A stretch of DNA of 64,000 nucleotides from Ursus arctos (lineage: Eukaryota > Chordata > Mammalia > Carnivora > Ursidae). Made by a program: the position numbers and the translations under genes. Below are positions 12,401 to 22,165 of the stretch, piece by piece. The notes under the pieces were generated by a model, which saw only the letters and a program-made list of their open reading frames with translations, was not told the DNA's origin and made no database searches. The stretch is taken from assembly GCF_023065955.2 (NCBI RefSeq), contig NW_026622919.1, forward strand, positions 5,468,501 to 5,532,500, in the 5' to 3' direction. Position 1 is the stretch's first letter. Each line of letters starts with the position of its first letter.

Positions 12401-14518
12401 CAGTGGGGGGTCTGCTTCTTCCTCTCGCTCTGCCTGCTGCTCCCCCTACTTGTGCGCGCTCTCTCTGTATCAAATAAATACATAAAATCTTTAAAAACAC
12501 ACACACAAAAGATTTTATGTATTTATTTGAGAGAGTGCGAGAGAGAGCGAGCACGAGCACAAGTGGGAGGGAAGGGCCGAGGGAGAGGCAGGCTCCTTGC
12601 TGAGCGCGGAACCCAATGCGGGGCTCGATCCCAGGACCCTGGGATCCTGCCCTGAGCCGAAGGCAGACGCCCAACTGACTGAGCTACTCAGGCGCCCTCG
12701 CTGTGGTTTTAATTTGCATTTCCCTGTGACTAACGATGTTGAGCAACTTTCCATGTGCTCATTACCCATTCGTGTGTGTGTACATGTATGTATTGTTGTT
12801 TACTTTTCATATGACTGCGAAGTGTTATGTATATCCTCTTTTGTGAAGTGTCTGTTCAAGTCTTTTGCCCCCTCCTTTTTAACATTCTGTAACATGCTTT
12901 TCCCCTTGGTTTTACTTAGCTGTAACTGAAATATAATAAGCTGTACATATTTAAGGTACACAACTTGACATCTGACATTGGACACACTTGAGCAACTGTC
13001 CACATAATCAGTAATGAACATACGGTTTCATCACCCTGAAAAGTTCCCTCCGGCATTTTCACAATCCCCCAACATGTCACATCCAGGCATCCTTGCAGGC
13101 AACTGGCCTGCTTTTTTTTCACTACAGATTTTTTTTGCATTTTCTAAACTTTTACATAAATGGAGCCATACAACATGCAATTTTGGGGGGCCTGGTTTCT
13201 TTTCTTTTCTTTTTTTTAATTTTTTTAATTTTTTTTTTTTTAAGATTTTATTTATTTACTTGACAGAGATAGAGACAGCCAGCGAGAGGGAACACAAGCA
13301 GGGGGAGTGGGAGAGGAAGAAGCAGGCTCATAGCGGAGGAGCCTGATGTGGGGCTCGATCCCACAACGCCGAGATCACGCCCTAAGCCGAAGGCAGACGC
13401 TTAACCGCTGTGCCACCCAGGTCCCCCTCTTTTCTTTTTTTTAAAGATTTTATTTTTTTAAAGTAATCTCTATACCCAACGTGGAGCTCAAACTCACAAC
13501 CCTGAAATGGAGAGTCGCATGTTGTACTGACTGAGCCCACCAGGGGCCGCATTAGATGTTTAGCTTTTAAAGACACTGCAGGTGGTTTTCCAAAATCATT
13601 GCGCCATTTTAGATTTTCTCCGGAAGTGTACAGGAGTTCCAGTTGCTCCACACCGTCACTGGCATTCGGTTTCATCAGTCTCTCTGAATTCCGCCACTCC
13701 AGTGGGCATATATAGAGCAGTATCTCGTTGTGGTTTTAGTTTGCATTTCCCTAACGATGCTATACACATGGGGTGTGATCACACACCCAACCACATACTC
13801 ATCTACGCCCCCACACACGAGCGCGTCTAAATTAACTGCCAAGGTTAGCAGTGGCTGTCTAGACACTGAGATTACAGGTGATTTTTGCTTGCTTTCTTTT
13901 TCAATCACGTGTTTTTCAATCCACTTCTATGGATTGTCTACATTTTTTCCAATGAACAAATATTAATGTTTTAGCATTTAAAAAATAAGTTGAGGGCGCC
14001 TGGGTGGCTCAGTGGGTTAAGCGTCTGCCTTTGGCTCAGGTCACGATCCCAGGAGATCGAGTCCTGCATCGGGCTCCTGCTCAGCGGGGAGCCTGCTTTT
14101 CCCTCTCCCTCCACCCTTCCCCCCTGCTCATGCTTGCTTCTTCTGCGCACTCTCTCTCTCTCTGTCAAATAAATAAATAATTTTTTTTTTTTAAGTTGAC
14201 AAGGGATGCCCAGCTGGCTCAGTCAGGGGTTCGTGCGACTCTTGATCTTGGGGTCATGAGTTCAAGCCCCACCATGGGTACAGAGATTACTTGAATAAAT
14301 AAAACTTAAAAAAAAACAAAAACCAAACTAGACAAACTTATAATAACACCATTTAATTGTTTTTCTGGCGGGTGTGTGTGTGGGAGGCACTTACACATCC
14401 CCCCACCATGTGAAAAAAACCATTCTCACCTGCCGAATGTTCTCAGTGTGCCCCCATCAGGAACTTGGCCGGCACTGACTTCCCAGGGGAAGTAGTAGAT
14501 TCCAGGTTTGGGCAGCAT
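3450..14518 (-). CDS. TEN1: CST complex subunit TEN1
   Basis: Small OB-fold protein that joins STN1 and CTC1 in the CST complex, which binds single-stranded telomeric DNA, limits telomerase and helps DNA polymerase alpha-primase fill in the C-strand (family knowledge). Three coding exons on the minus strand: 14518-14430, 11381-11227 and 3571-3450. They join in frame to 366 nt, 121 residues plus TAG. Seen: start MLPKPGIYYFPWEVSAGQVP, then RLCLYDVTQSRVTL, QILVCTKLVEPF, LYLVLGELEHQ, and the end VLTCVEGMNLPLLEQ. The human protein has 123 residues and begins with two methionines; here the base triplet before the ATG is GAG, so only one is used. The noncoding first exon should lie in the CpG island next to ACOX1. 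The gene is about 20 kb, nearly all repeat-filled intron. Confidence 0.95.
4190..4299 (-). mobile_element. Can-SINE, old diverged copy
   Basis: Minus-orientation tRNA-like head ending 'gagccacccaggtgccctg', with a short body of the 'aagtaggctcca' type. Confidence 0.8.
4497..4596 (-). mobile_element. Can-SINE, old short copy
   Basis: 'aaagtaggctccacacccaa' body and a head ending 'gccagccaggcgcccc'. A TTCC/TCCC run lies just 5'. Confidence 0.8.
4829..4918 (+). mobile_element. Can-SINE 3' fragment
   Basis: 'cagcagggagtctgcttgag' plus a CT-rich tail and A-rich end. The tRNA-like head is missing. Confidence 0.45.
4944..5363 (-). mobile_element. Can-SINE split by a second Can-SINE
   Basis: The poly-T start and 'aagatttatttatttt' (4944-4974) are separated from the body and head (5160-5363, ending 'ccccaggcgccctg') by the plus-strand copy at 4975-5158. 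Minor duplicated 'agattt' sequence flanks the insertion. Confidence 0.75.
4975..5158 (+). mobile_element. Can-SINE inserted into an older Can-SINE
   Basis: Complete head 'gcacctgggtggctcagtcg', body 'gatcccagcgtcctgggatc' and an AATAAA-containing A-rich tail. Confidence 0.85.
7104..7217 (-). mobile_element. Can-SINE with target-site duplication
   Basis: Short old-type copy. The decamer 'ggtgactttg' occurs just before (about 7088) and just after (about 7222), marking the insertion. Confidence 0.85.
8030..8420 (+). repeat. Possible old interspersed-repeat relic, family not assigned
   Basis: Diverged segment with the cadence of a dispersed repeat 3' end ('gggtctgattgtggcaatgg', then a transition into 'aaaatagtaaatgaaaaaaa'). 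I could not name the family. Confidence 0.3.
9070..9213 (-). mobile_element. Can-SINE
   Basis: Poly-T start, 'gtaagtaggctccatgccca' body, head ending 'cacccaggtgccctg'. Confidence 0.85.
9390..9501 (+). mobile_element. Can-SINE, short old copy
   Basis: 'gggtgcctggctggctcagt' head, 'gggtatagagattact' tail and A-rich end. Confidence 0.85.
9565..9779 (+). mobile_element. Can-SINE, first unit of a tandem pair
   Basis: Head 'ggggcacctgggtggctcag', body to a poly-A/G junction. The flank 'gatattatgaacatc' before it recurs (2 mismatches) after the second unit, as 'gatactgtgaacatc' near 9949. Confidence 0.85.
9775..9943 (+). mobile_element. Can-SINE, second unit of a tandem pair
   Basis: Begins in the G-run that follows the A-tail of the previous copy and ends in 'caaataaaaaaaaaaaaa'. 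Confidence 0.85.
9999..10036 (+). repeat. 19-bp tandem duplication
   Basis: Two exact copies of 'taatggctgcataatatcc' (9999-10017, 10018-10036) inside the LINE-like segment. Confidence 0.9.
10352..10555 (+). mobile_element. Can-SINE, young-type copy
   Basis: Head 'gcgcctgggtggcgcagtca', 'cttcctctcccactccccct' tail, AAATAAATAAA end. Imperfect flanking repeat 'aaaaagcaacattc' / 'aaaaagcagccttc'. Confidence 0.9.
10579..10784 (-). mobile_element. Can-SINE adjacent in opposite orientation
   Basis: Poly-T start, head ending 'gccacctggtgccctg'. Flanked by 'gcagccttcaact' and 'gcaaccttcaact' (one mismatch), a target-site duplication. Confidence 0.9.
12308..12494 (+). mobile_element. Can-SINE
   Basis: Head 'gcgcctgggtggctcagtca', CT-rich tail, AAATAAATACATAAAATCTT end. 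Preceded by a TTTTA run. Confidence 0.85.
12509..12698 (-). mobile_element. Can-SINE
   Basis: Starts 'gattttatgtatttatttga' after a short CA run; head ends 'gagctactcaggcgccct'. Confidence 0.85.
13229..13427 (-). mobile_element. Can-SINE, young-type copy
   Basis: 'gacagagatagagacagcca' body and 'agcggaggagcctgatgtgg', head ending 'gccacccaggtccccc'. Confidence 0.9.
13438..13550 (-). mobile_element. Can-SINE, short old copy
   Basis: 'aaagtaatctctatacccaa' body and a head ending 'gcccaccaggggccgc'. Confidence 0.75.
13993..14190 (+). mobile_element. Can-SINE
   Basis: Head 'gcgcctgggtggctcagtgg' and tail 'ctctctgtcaaataaataaa'. Confidence 0.9.
14204..14311 (+). mobile_element. Can-SINE, short old copy
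   Basis: 'gatgcccagctggctcagtc' head, 'gtacagagattacttgaata' tail. Confidence 0.8.
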
Positions 14519-14741
14519 CTCAAAGAGCTGAGAGGGATTTCTGAAGATTCCTGACAAACCAAGCAGACCCCAAGACTGAGATTAGCAGATACTGGAGACC
14601 AGTGACACCTACAAGGCTAGTTCTAGTGGTAGTTTAATATTTGAAGATATTTAAGAGTGGTAGTTTAATATTTTAAAATACTTTTTGATTAGTAATGCAT
14701 TCACTAATTTAAAAAAGCAAAATGATATAAAAAAAAATCTG

Positions 14742-14946
14742 GGGCACCTGGGAGGCTCAGTCCGTTGGGTGTGGGACTCTTGGGTTTCAGCTTGGGTCGT
14801 GATCTCGGGTGCTGAGATCGAGCTCCTTGTCGGGTTCCTTGCTCTGCACGGAGCCTGCTTGGGACTCTCTCTCCCTCTGCCCCACGAGTAGCCCCCCATG
14901 CATACGCGCGCTTTCTCTCTCAAATAAATAAATCTTAAAAAAAAAA
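14742..14946 (+). mobile_element. Can-SINE
   Basis: Head 'gggcacctgggaggctcagt', CT-rich tail, 'aaataaataaatcttaaaaa' end. Confidence 0.85.
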
Positions 14947-15029
14947 ATCTACATGGAGAACTGTCGTCCCACTCAACCCCTCTGCAATCCATTCCTACCC
15001 TGATGCCCCGAAGAAGGGTCTATAAAAGG

Positions 15030-15155
15030 GCAGACGGTAACTCACCATCTGTCACAACTGTTCAACACGCTGTTGTTCCTTAAGCTTTATTTACAAAAAC
15101 ATGCAATGAGCTGGATCTGATCTGTGATGAAGTTTGCCAACCCTGGTCCTTAAAG
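15030..15155 (+). repeat. hAT-like DNA transposon relic (Charlie/MER type)
   Basis: Diverged match to the familiar family whose end reads 'ctttatttacaaaaacatgc' followed by 'agtttgccaaccctgg'. Family name assigned from memory, so only tentative. Confidence 0.5.
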
Positions 15156-15252
15156 AAAATCATTTTTATTCATTTCTTATGTAACCTTCCAGGGTTTCGT
15201 TATGCAAATAATAACAAAGACACGATATTTAATTCCCCTCTATACTATAAAT

Positions 15253-15456
15253 TTCTTTTTTTTTTTTAAGATTTTATTTATTTATTTGAGAGAGAGAGAG
15301 CAGGAGCAGGGGTGGGGGGGAGAGAAAGAGGGAGAATCTCCATACCCATCACGCAGCGTGGAGCCGGACTTGGGGCTCAATCTCATGATCCTGAAATCAT
15401 GACCTGAGCCGACATCAAAAGTAGGATCCTTAACCAACTATGCCACCAGGTGCCCA
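15253..15456 (-). mobile_element. Can-SINE
   Basis: Poly-T, 'aagattttatttatttattt', head ending 'tgccaccaggtgccc'. Confidence 0.85.
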
Positions 15457-15520
15457 GCCCCTTCCCTCAATACTATATATGCTGTTCTGTATTTTGATTT
15501 TTTTTCCATTTAACATTTTT

Positions 15521-15709
15521 TTAAGATTTTATTTATTTATTTATTTATTAGAGAGAGAGAGCGCGCACAAGCAGGGAGTGCCACAGGCAGAGGGAGAAAC
15601 AGGCTCCCTACTGAGCAAGGAGCCTGATGCGGGACTCGATCCCAGGAACCTGGGATCATGACCTGAGCCAAAGGCAGACGCTTAACCGACTGAGCCACCC
15701 AGGCGCCCC
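15521..15709 (-). mobile_element. Can-SINE
   Basis: Near-complete copy; head ends 'gagccacccaggcgcccc'. Confidence 0.9.
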
Positions 15710-15767
15710 AATGTATTTTGACATTCTTTCACAATTGTACATAAAGTGAGTCTCCCTTTTTTCTTCT

Positions 15768-15895
15768 TTTTTTTTAGTAGGCTCTACACGCAGCACAGAG
15801 CCCAGTGTGGGGCCTGAACCAACAGTCCTGAGATCAAGAGCCGAGCTGAGATCAAGAGTCAGACACCCAACTGACCGAGCCACACAGATGCCTCT
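15768..15895 (-). mobile_element. Can-SINE, older copy
   Basis: 'tagtaggctctacacgcagc' body; head ends 'gccacacagatgcctc'. Confidence 0.75.
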
Positions 15896-16009
15896 ACAGG
15901 TTTGTTTTTGTTTTTTTAATATAAATCTAAAACTACTCTAAAGTAAAAAGTTTATTTTGAAAAAAAAAGAAAAAGAATTTTAAATTTTTTTTTTTTTAAA
16001 TGAAGACCC

Positions 16010-16172
16010 CGGCGCACCTGGGGAGCTCAGTTGGTTGGGCGTCCAACTCTTGATCTCAGCTCAGGTCTTGATCTCGGGGTCGTGAGATCAAGCTGCTTGC
16101 AGGGCTCCCCCTGGGCATGGAGACTGCTTAAGATTCTCTTCCTCCCTCTGCCTCTGCCCACCTCTAAAAAAC
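16010..16172 (+). mobile_element. Can-SINE, old copy
   Basis: Head 'ggcgcacctggggagctcag'; tail 'tctgcccacctctaaaaaac'. Confidence 0.8.
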
Positions 16173-16184
16173 AGCCAAACCTGT

Positions 16185-16530
16185 AAAGATGGTACATCAT
16201 ACCCGGTTTTCCCTATAATTAACATCTTACATTAACAGGACACATTCGTCACAATTAATGAACCTGTACTGACAGGTTATTAACCCGACGTCGCACTTCA
16301 TTTGGATTTCCTCAGTTTTTTCCCTGATGTCCCTCTTCGCTCCATAGACCCTTCCAGAATACCACACTACACTCAGTTGTCTCTTGAGACTCCTCTGTGC
16401 TGCGACAGTTTCTCAGACTTTCCTTGTTTTTTACCCCTGAGAGTTTTGAGGTGTCCTACTCAGGTATTTTGTAGAATGACGTTCCGTCTGGGTTTGTCTG
16501 GTGTCCTTCTCATGGTTAGACTAGGGTTAT
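16185..16530 (+). repeat. Old L1 fragment
   Basis: 'ggttattaacccgacgtcgc', 'tttggatttcctcagttttt' and 'gagttttgaggtgtcctact' are phrases of a common old L1 3' region. Confidence 0.55.
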
Positions 16531-16955
16531 GAGGTTTTGTTAGTAATTTTAAAAAGAGAAAGAAAACACTTGTTCAATAAGTCTTGTGGTAACGATGCAC
16601 AGGACACTTGGCGGGCTTCTTACGATGAGGCATTGTATGCGGTCATGTGGCAAGATCTCCAAGACAGACCATCAGGAAAAAAGGTAAGGAGCAGGCATGT
16701 ACATATGAAATGTACATCTGTGTATGCGTGAAAGAACACTCCAGAACATGGGGATCCACGTGTAGACAATGTTCGAGAAGTGGGGATTCAGGAGTAATTA
16801 TTCAATGACAAAGGGACCCTGAAGGTGACAGGCTTCAACTGTTCAACAGGATAAGCCAAGGGCGACAGAAAGACAGGAAATGGCAATGAAATCGTCCCAA
16901 GTGAGATCCCTGCAGAAGCCGGATGACATAGCTTTAGCACCAAAGCTTAATGTTA

Positions 16956-17087
16956 GGGCTGCCTGGGTGGCTCAGCCGGCCAAGTGTCTGACTCTTGATC
17001 TCAGCACATGTCTTGATGTCAGGGTCGTGAGTTCAAGCCCCACGGTGGGCTCTGCACTGGGCATGGAGCCGACTTAAAAAAAAAAAA
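16956..17087 (+). mobile_element. Can-SINE with target-site duplication
   Basis: Head 'gctgcctgggtggctcagcc', poly-A end. 'cttaatgtta' flanks both sides. Confidence 0.9.
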
Positions 17088-17508
17088 GAAACTTAATGTT
17101 ACCTAGAACCTTGCACAACTGGCTTCGGTATCCTCTAATGAGGACGTCATAGGGCAGTGTCACTGACCAATTTTCAAAGATCATTTCAAGACCGTGTGTA
17201 CAGAACAACAGCACAGGGGCAACTGGCCCAGGGCCAGTCCTACTGCAGATACTCTATGTCCCTGCGACCAGGGAGCAGAGCCGTTCCTGTCCCCAGAAAT
17301 GAGAGAGCCCTCAAATCATCTCTGGCATGAGAGAAAGAAGCAAAAAAAACAAAAAAAAAAACAAAACAAAAAACACAAAGCAAAATAAAAAATCAGTCAA
17401 GAGAAGAAAAAAATGTATTGGTTCCTGTTTTGGGATAATGGGGACAGTTCTGTCCGATCTAGTAAAAAGGTGAAAATTTAGACCCTTTTTTAAGACTAAT
17501 TTTTCTAG

Positions 17509-17690
17509 GGGCGCCTGGGTGGTTTAGTCAGTCAAGTGGTTTCAGCTCGAGTCGTGTGTGATCTCAGGGTCCTGGGCTCGAGCCCTGCGTTGGGCTCCCT
17601 GCTCAGTGGACAGTCTACTTGAGGATTCTCTCCCTCTGCCCCTCTCCCCACCCTCTCTCTCTTCGCCTCTAAAATAAATAAACCTTAATT
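17509..17690 (+). mobile_element. Can-SINE with target-site duplication
   Basis: Head 'gcgcctgggtggtttagtca'. 'taatttttcta' occurs immediately before and after. Confidence 0.9.
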
Positions 17691-17814
17691 TTTCTACTCT
17701 CTAGTACCACATATACTATAAGCTACGCTGTAAGTAACTATGTCATTAAATATTTTTTTAATTATCATACAGAATTGACTCTTTGGAGTGGTATATGCTT
17801 TTGCAAATTTTAAA

Positions 17815-18140
17815 TAAACAAGTTTATTTATTTAGAGTAATCGCTATACCCACATGGGGCTCAAACCCATGACCCCGAGATCAAGAGTAGCATACTCTTG
17901 GGGTGCCTGGGTGGCTCAGTCGTTAAGCGTCTGCCTTTGGCTCAGGTCATGATCCCAGGGTCCTGGGATCGAGCCCTGCATCAGGCTCCCTGCTCAGGGG
18001 GAAGCCTGCTTCTCCTTCTCCAACTCCCCCTGCTTGTGTTCCCTCTCTCGCTGCCTGTCTCTCTGTCAAATAAACAAATAAAATCTTAAAAAAAAAAAAA
18101 AGAGTAGCATAATCTTCTGACTGAACCAGCCGGGCACCCA
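17815..18140 (-). mobile_element. Old Can-SINE split by a younger one
   Basis: The body (17815-17898) and the head (18104-18140, ending 'gccgggcaccc') are separated by the plus-strand copy at 17900-18103. Confidence 0.85.
17900..18103 (+). mobile_element. Can-SINE nested in an older Can-SINE
   Basis: Complete element. Flanked by 'aagagtagcatactctt' before and 'aagagtagcataatctt' after, a 17-bp target-site duplication with one mismatch. Confidence 0.95.
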
Positions 18141-18168
18141 TCATTGATTATTCATTCATTTCTTTATT

Positions 18169-18354
18169 TTTAAAGATTTTATTTATTTATTTGAGAGAGA
18201 AAGCACGCATAAGTGGGGTGAGGAGCAGAGGGAGAGGGAGAAGCAGACTCCCCACTGAGCAGGGAGCCCGATGTAGGGCTCGATCCCAGGGCCCTGGGAT
18301 CATGACCTGACCCAAAGGCAGACCCGTCACCGACTGAGCCACCCAGGTGCCCCA
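18169..18354 (-). mobile_element. Can-SINE
   Basis: 'aaagattttatttatttatt' to 'gagccacccaggtgcccc'. Confidence 0.9.
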
Positions 18355-18377
18355 ATTTTTTATTTTATTAATTTTTT

Positions 18378-18548
18378 AAAGATTTATTTATTTATTTGGG
18401 GGGGTGAGGGGCAGAGGGAGAGAATCATCAAGCAGACTCCCCGTGAGGGCAGAGCCCTACGCAGGGCTCGATCCTACAGCCCATGAGATCACAACCTGAG
18501 CTGAACCCGAGAATCAGACACCCATCCAGCTGAGCCACCAGGCGCCCC
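18378..18548 (-). mobile_element. Can-SINE, older copy
   Basis: 'aaagatttatttatttattt' to 'gagccaccaggcgcccc'. Confidence 0.85.
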
Positions 18549-19262
18549 ACCCGATTTTTTTTCCAAACAAAAGTTGCTATGTGTTTATTAAGACATTTCT
18601 GTTAATTTCCATAAGCACAGCTGGCTCAGTAAATCATTATCCATATGTCATCAGACACGCAAGAAATTTTGTGAGAAGTATTATCAAGACTGGCTTTTCT
18701 TACGGCTTAGCCGGGTTTCACGTACAGTCTTTGCAAATCTGAGTAATGGTGTAAGCTACATGGCAGAGCCTTGCCCTTTTCATTGCCCAAGGCAAAACTT
18801 TCACTGCTGGGAGAAAAACCCACAGCATGAACAAGAGAGATAGTCTTCTTTTTTTAACGACTGGGAAATCTGAAAATATCGTAGAGGAAGGATGGGAAGG
18901 ATGGAGACGGGGTCTGACTGCTGCTTTCTTTTTTTTCTGAAGCAATCGGTAAGATTTCTGTAGTAGGACTGAGTCAGAAAAGTAATACCTGTCACTAAGT
19001 TCCTGATAGCTTTTATCAGCTTTGGGTTTCTTTCTTGGAGATAGGAATCTTGATTGTGTATGCTAACTACTCCACAACTAAAACAGATTACCAGTTTATT
19101 ATAAAAGGATGAAAGGAACAGCCAGACGGAAGAGATGCATGGAGCAAGGTATGTGGGAAGGGGCGTGGACCTTCTCCCTCGGAGCACACCTCAGTCCCAG
19201 CACCTCCTCCTCTTCACCAGCCCGGAAGCAACTCAGAAATGTTTTGTGTGTGTGTGTGTGTG

Positions 19263-19457
19263 TTTTTTTTAAAGATTTTATGTATTTGAGAGAGAAAGTG
19301 AGAGAGAGCATGAGCGGAGACGGAGGGGCAGAGGAAGAGGGAGAAGCAGACTCCCTGCTGAGCAGGGAGCCTGCTCTGGGGGCTCCATCCCAGGACCCCG
19401 GGATCATGACCTGAGCCAAAGGCAGATGTGTAACCGACTAAGCCACCCAGGCGTCCC
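19263..19457 (-). mobile_element. Can-SINE next to a GT run
   Basis: Follows a (GT)n run at 19243-19262; head ends 'gccacccaggcgtccc'. 'aaatgttt' flanks both sides. Confidence 0.85.
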
Positions 19458-19589
19458 TCATAAATGTTTGCAAAGCTACAATTCTTTATCAGCTTATATT
19501 GCACAATGAATCTTCAACATTACAAGGCAAGTTACAACACAAGACTTGAACTTTGGCCTCAAAAGATTCTATCACATGGAGATTCTTAC

Positions 19590-19791
19590 TATTTATTTAT
19601 TTATTTATTTGAGAGAGAGAGAGAGAGAGAGAGAGCGCGCGCGCATGAGCAGGGGCGAGGAGGCAGAGGGAGAGGGAGAAGCAGACTCCCTGATGAGCAG
19701 GGAGCCTGACTCGGGGCTCGATCCCAGGACCCTGACATCACGACCTGAGCCAAAGGCAGACGGTTAACCAACTGAGCCACACAGGTGCCCC
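19590..19791 (-). mobile_element. Can-SINE with (GA)n/(GC)n interior
   Basis: 'tatttatttatttatttgag' followed by GA and GCGCGC runs; head ends 'gagccacacaggtgcccc'. Confidence 0.85.
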
Positions 19792-19849
19792 AATTACTAC
19801 AAATTTTAAAATTTAATCTCAACTTCATGAATTTTACCAAATAAAAAGA

Positions 19850-20650
19850 TTGTTTTACTATGTCTTGATAGGTTTTGCAATCACCAGAGTAAAAAATATA
19901 TTCAGGGAAGAATCATCAATGGATGTTACACGTACTGGGTAAAAAAGTCTGAAGAGGAATAGGATATTTACATGGTTTCAATATATCTGCCCATGGACTG
20001 CCTATTAATTACAAAGAGAAAAATGATCCACTTCGCAGTCACGGAAGTTAGCAAATACAGCCTTCGTGTACTGCCTGGGTATAATGCACTGAGACAGACA
20101 CATTGTTTTTGTGGTATTCCTGCAAAAAATGCATCATCTGAATCTAATCATGAAGAAATAGCACACATCTGAATTGAGGGATGGTCTATAGAACAACTGG
20201 CTTATCTACTTTGAACATGTCAGTCACAGAAGACAAACTGCTCCAGTTAAAAGAGATTAAGATGAAGGCAGGCATCAGAGTGGTGTGTATAGAAACCGGG
20301 CACACCACCGACTGCCAGCAAAGTGCCGGAAGCTGAGAGAGGCAAGGAGCAGCTCTCCCTCACAGTCTCGCAAGGATCCAAAGCTGTCGAGGTCTTGGAC
20401 TTCTAACCTCCACAACCATGAGATAATAAATGTCTGTTACTTAAGCCACCCAGCTGGGGGTCGTTTGCTACAGAGACGCTAGGAAACGAACACAACGAAA
20501 TAGAATTCATGTTGCTGGACTGGATCTGGGTTGCAGGAGAAAATTGTCATAAAGGACATTGTTGGACAATTATAAATTCATGAAAAGGTTTGTAGATTAG
20601 ATAACAGTATTGTATCAATAGTATTGTATTTCTTTCATTTGATAATCGCT
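19850..20650 (+). repeat. Old interspersed repeat split by an LTR relic
   Basis: 'ctgaattgagggatggtcta' (20168) and 'aaaggacattgttggacaat' (20552) read as two parts of one dispersed-repeat 3' region separated by the fragment at 20275-20500. The family (probably L1 type) is uncertain. Confidence 0.45.
20275..20500 (+). repeat. LTR relic resembling ERVL-MaLR (MLT1/MST type)
   Basis: 'gaggtcttggacttctaacc', 'aataaatgtctgttacttaa' and 'gccacccagctgggggtcgt' match the R-U5-like end of MaLR LTRs. It is short, diverged and noncoding. Confidence 0.55.
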
Positions 20651-20907
20651 GTTCCCCTGTTCTCTTTGTCTATTTCCATGGGCCCTGAAAAGGAGAGGAA
20701 ATAGGCACAGGTGGGTGGGTGACGTTTTAACCAGAACCAAGTCCTATGGCTCTAATATGACCTCTATGTCGCCCCTCTCTGTCCCTGGCCGCACCACTGT
20801 CTCCCATCCGCTCAAGCCTACCAGTCACTCTTGATGCCTTCCTATTCTCATGGTCTCATCTGACCCGTCACGAATTTCTGTCAATTCTACTTCAAAATAC
20901 ATACTGG

Positions 20908-21092
20908 GTGGCTCAGTCGGTTAAGCACCTGCCTTCAGCTCAGGTCATGATCCCAGGGTATTGGGATTGAATCCCGCATGGGGCTCCCTGCTCAGCAAAG
21001 AGTCCACTTCTCCCTCTGCCCCTCCGCGCCCCCTCCCCCCGCTCTCGCGCTCTCTCTCTCTCTCAAAATAAATAAATAAAATCTCTAAAAAA
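20908..21092 (+). mobile_element. Can-SINE, 5' truncated
   Basis: Starts inside the head at 'ctgggtggctcagtcggtta'; ends 'aaataaataaataaaatctc'. Confidence 0.85.
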
Positions 21093-21168
21093 TACATATG
21101 AATCTATGCACTTCACTCCCTCCAAGCCACCACAGTCCAAGCTTTCATCAGCTTTAAAAGTGATCTCG

Positions 21169-21352
21169 GGGGCGCCTGGGTGGCACAGCAGTTAAGCGTC
21201 TGCCTTCGGCTCAGGGCGTGATCCCGGCATTATGGGATCGAGCCCCACATCAGGCTCCTCCGCTATGAGCCTGCTTCTTCCTCTCACTCCCCCTGCTTCT
21301 GTTCCCTCTCTCGCTGGCTATCTCTATCTCTGTCGAATAAATAAAATCTTAA

Positions 21353-21387
<35 letters not shown>

Positions 21388-21388
21388 A
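21169..21388 (+). mobile_element. Can-SINE, young type, long TAAA tail
   Basis: 'gcgcctgggtggcacagcag' head, 'cctccgctatgagcctgctt' body, (TAAA)n tail. 'tgatctcgg' flanks both sides. Confidence 0.9.
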
Positions 21389-21469
21389 ACTGATCTCGGC
21401 TTCCACTATTTTCCTTCTATTGCTCACTCTCTTCATAACAACCATAGTGATATTTTAAAAGGAAACTGC

Positions 21470-22165
21470 CAAAGGGAGTATTTTCTGCCAGAACCTCAAG
21501 TCTGAATCTAACAATGCCTCTAGATACAACCAACAGCTTACAGAAAATACAGAAACAGAGGAACATATCAAAGATATCACCGAGATAGGTAAAATCCAGA
21601 TTGTGGGGAAATTCAATGCGAAAGATGACCTACCTTTTTCCTCTCTTTCTTTCCTTATTTTTTTTTTTTTTTTAAGGTCATGCTGGTCGTGACCCTGAGA
21701 TCAAGACCTGAGTTTAAGACCTGAGCCACCCAGGTGCCACTTGACCTAGCTTTTTCAAATAACTTGAAGAAAAAAATTGTAGAGTGGAAACCGATACATT
21801 AAAAGAGGCTTAAGATTCTTATCAATCTGCAACTGCAACGTGTAGACTTTGTTTGGACCCTGATTTGAACAAACTGTATAGAGAATTTTTTATGAAACAT
21901 TTGAATATTGGTTGTAATGACCACAAGAAATTTTTGTTAACATTTCCAATTGTGATAATGGTATTGGGATTGTGTTAAAAATAGTTTAAAGATACATACT
22001 AAAAGTCTTTATGGACATGATATCAGATTTGCTTAAAATTAACATGGAGGGGAACTGGGTAGAGGTACAGTGGATAATTATTGGACCTGGCTGAAAAGTA
22101 GATGGGGTTTATTGTATTATTCCTTCTACCTTTGTACATGTTGGAACATTTCCACAATTAATATT
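21470..22165 (+). repeat. Unassigned old interspersed repeat nested in L2
   Basis: Diverged sequence with phrases such as 'ccagattgtggggaaattca' and 'gtgataatggtattgggatt' that occur in a widespread mammalian repeat I cannot name. A minus Can-SINE piece lies at 21659-21741. Confidence 0.4.
21659..21741 (-). mobile_element. Can-SINE fragment, internally deleted
   Basis: Poly-T, then 'gaccctgagatcaagacctg' and 'gagccacccaggtgcca' with most of the body missing. Confidence 0.7.

Larger units (their letters stand above)
11540..12890 (+). repeat. Old L1 3'-end segment
   Basis: Characteristic L1 3' region phrases: 'cccatttccatcacccccaa', 'gccatcctagtgtcctagtg', then after two SINEs 'ggttttaatttgcatttccc' and 'ctgttcaagtcttttgcccc'. 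Two Can-SINEs interrupt it at 12308-12698. Confidence 0.7.
12905..13960 (+). repeat. Second old L1 3'-end segment
   Basis: 'tgaaatataataagctgtac', 'catcaccctgaaaagttccc' and, after two SINEs, 'gttgtggttttagtttgcat'. It repeats the same L1 region as the preceding segment, so two insertions or a duplication lie side by side. Confidence 0.65.
11382..14429 (-). other. TEN1: TEN1 middle intron
   Basis: A 3-kb intron made mostly of two old L1 3'-end segments with Can-SINEs inserted in them. No exon was seen. Confidence 0.7.

Noticed and set aside
17900..18103. tRNA gene suggested by tRNA-like heads of many elements
   Set aside because: The head is the tRNA-Lys-derived part of Can-SINEs, followed by a CT-rich body and A-tail. 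No copy has a complete, foldable tRNA with its own 3' end.
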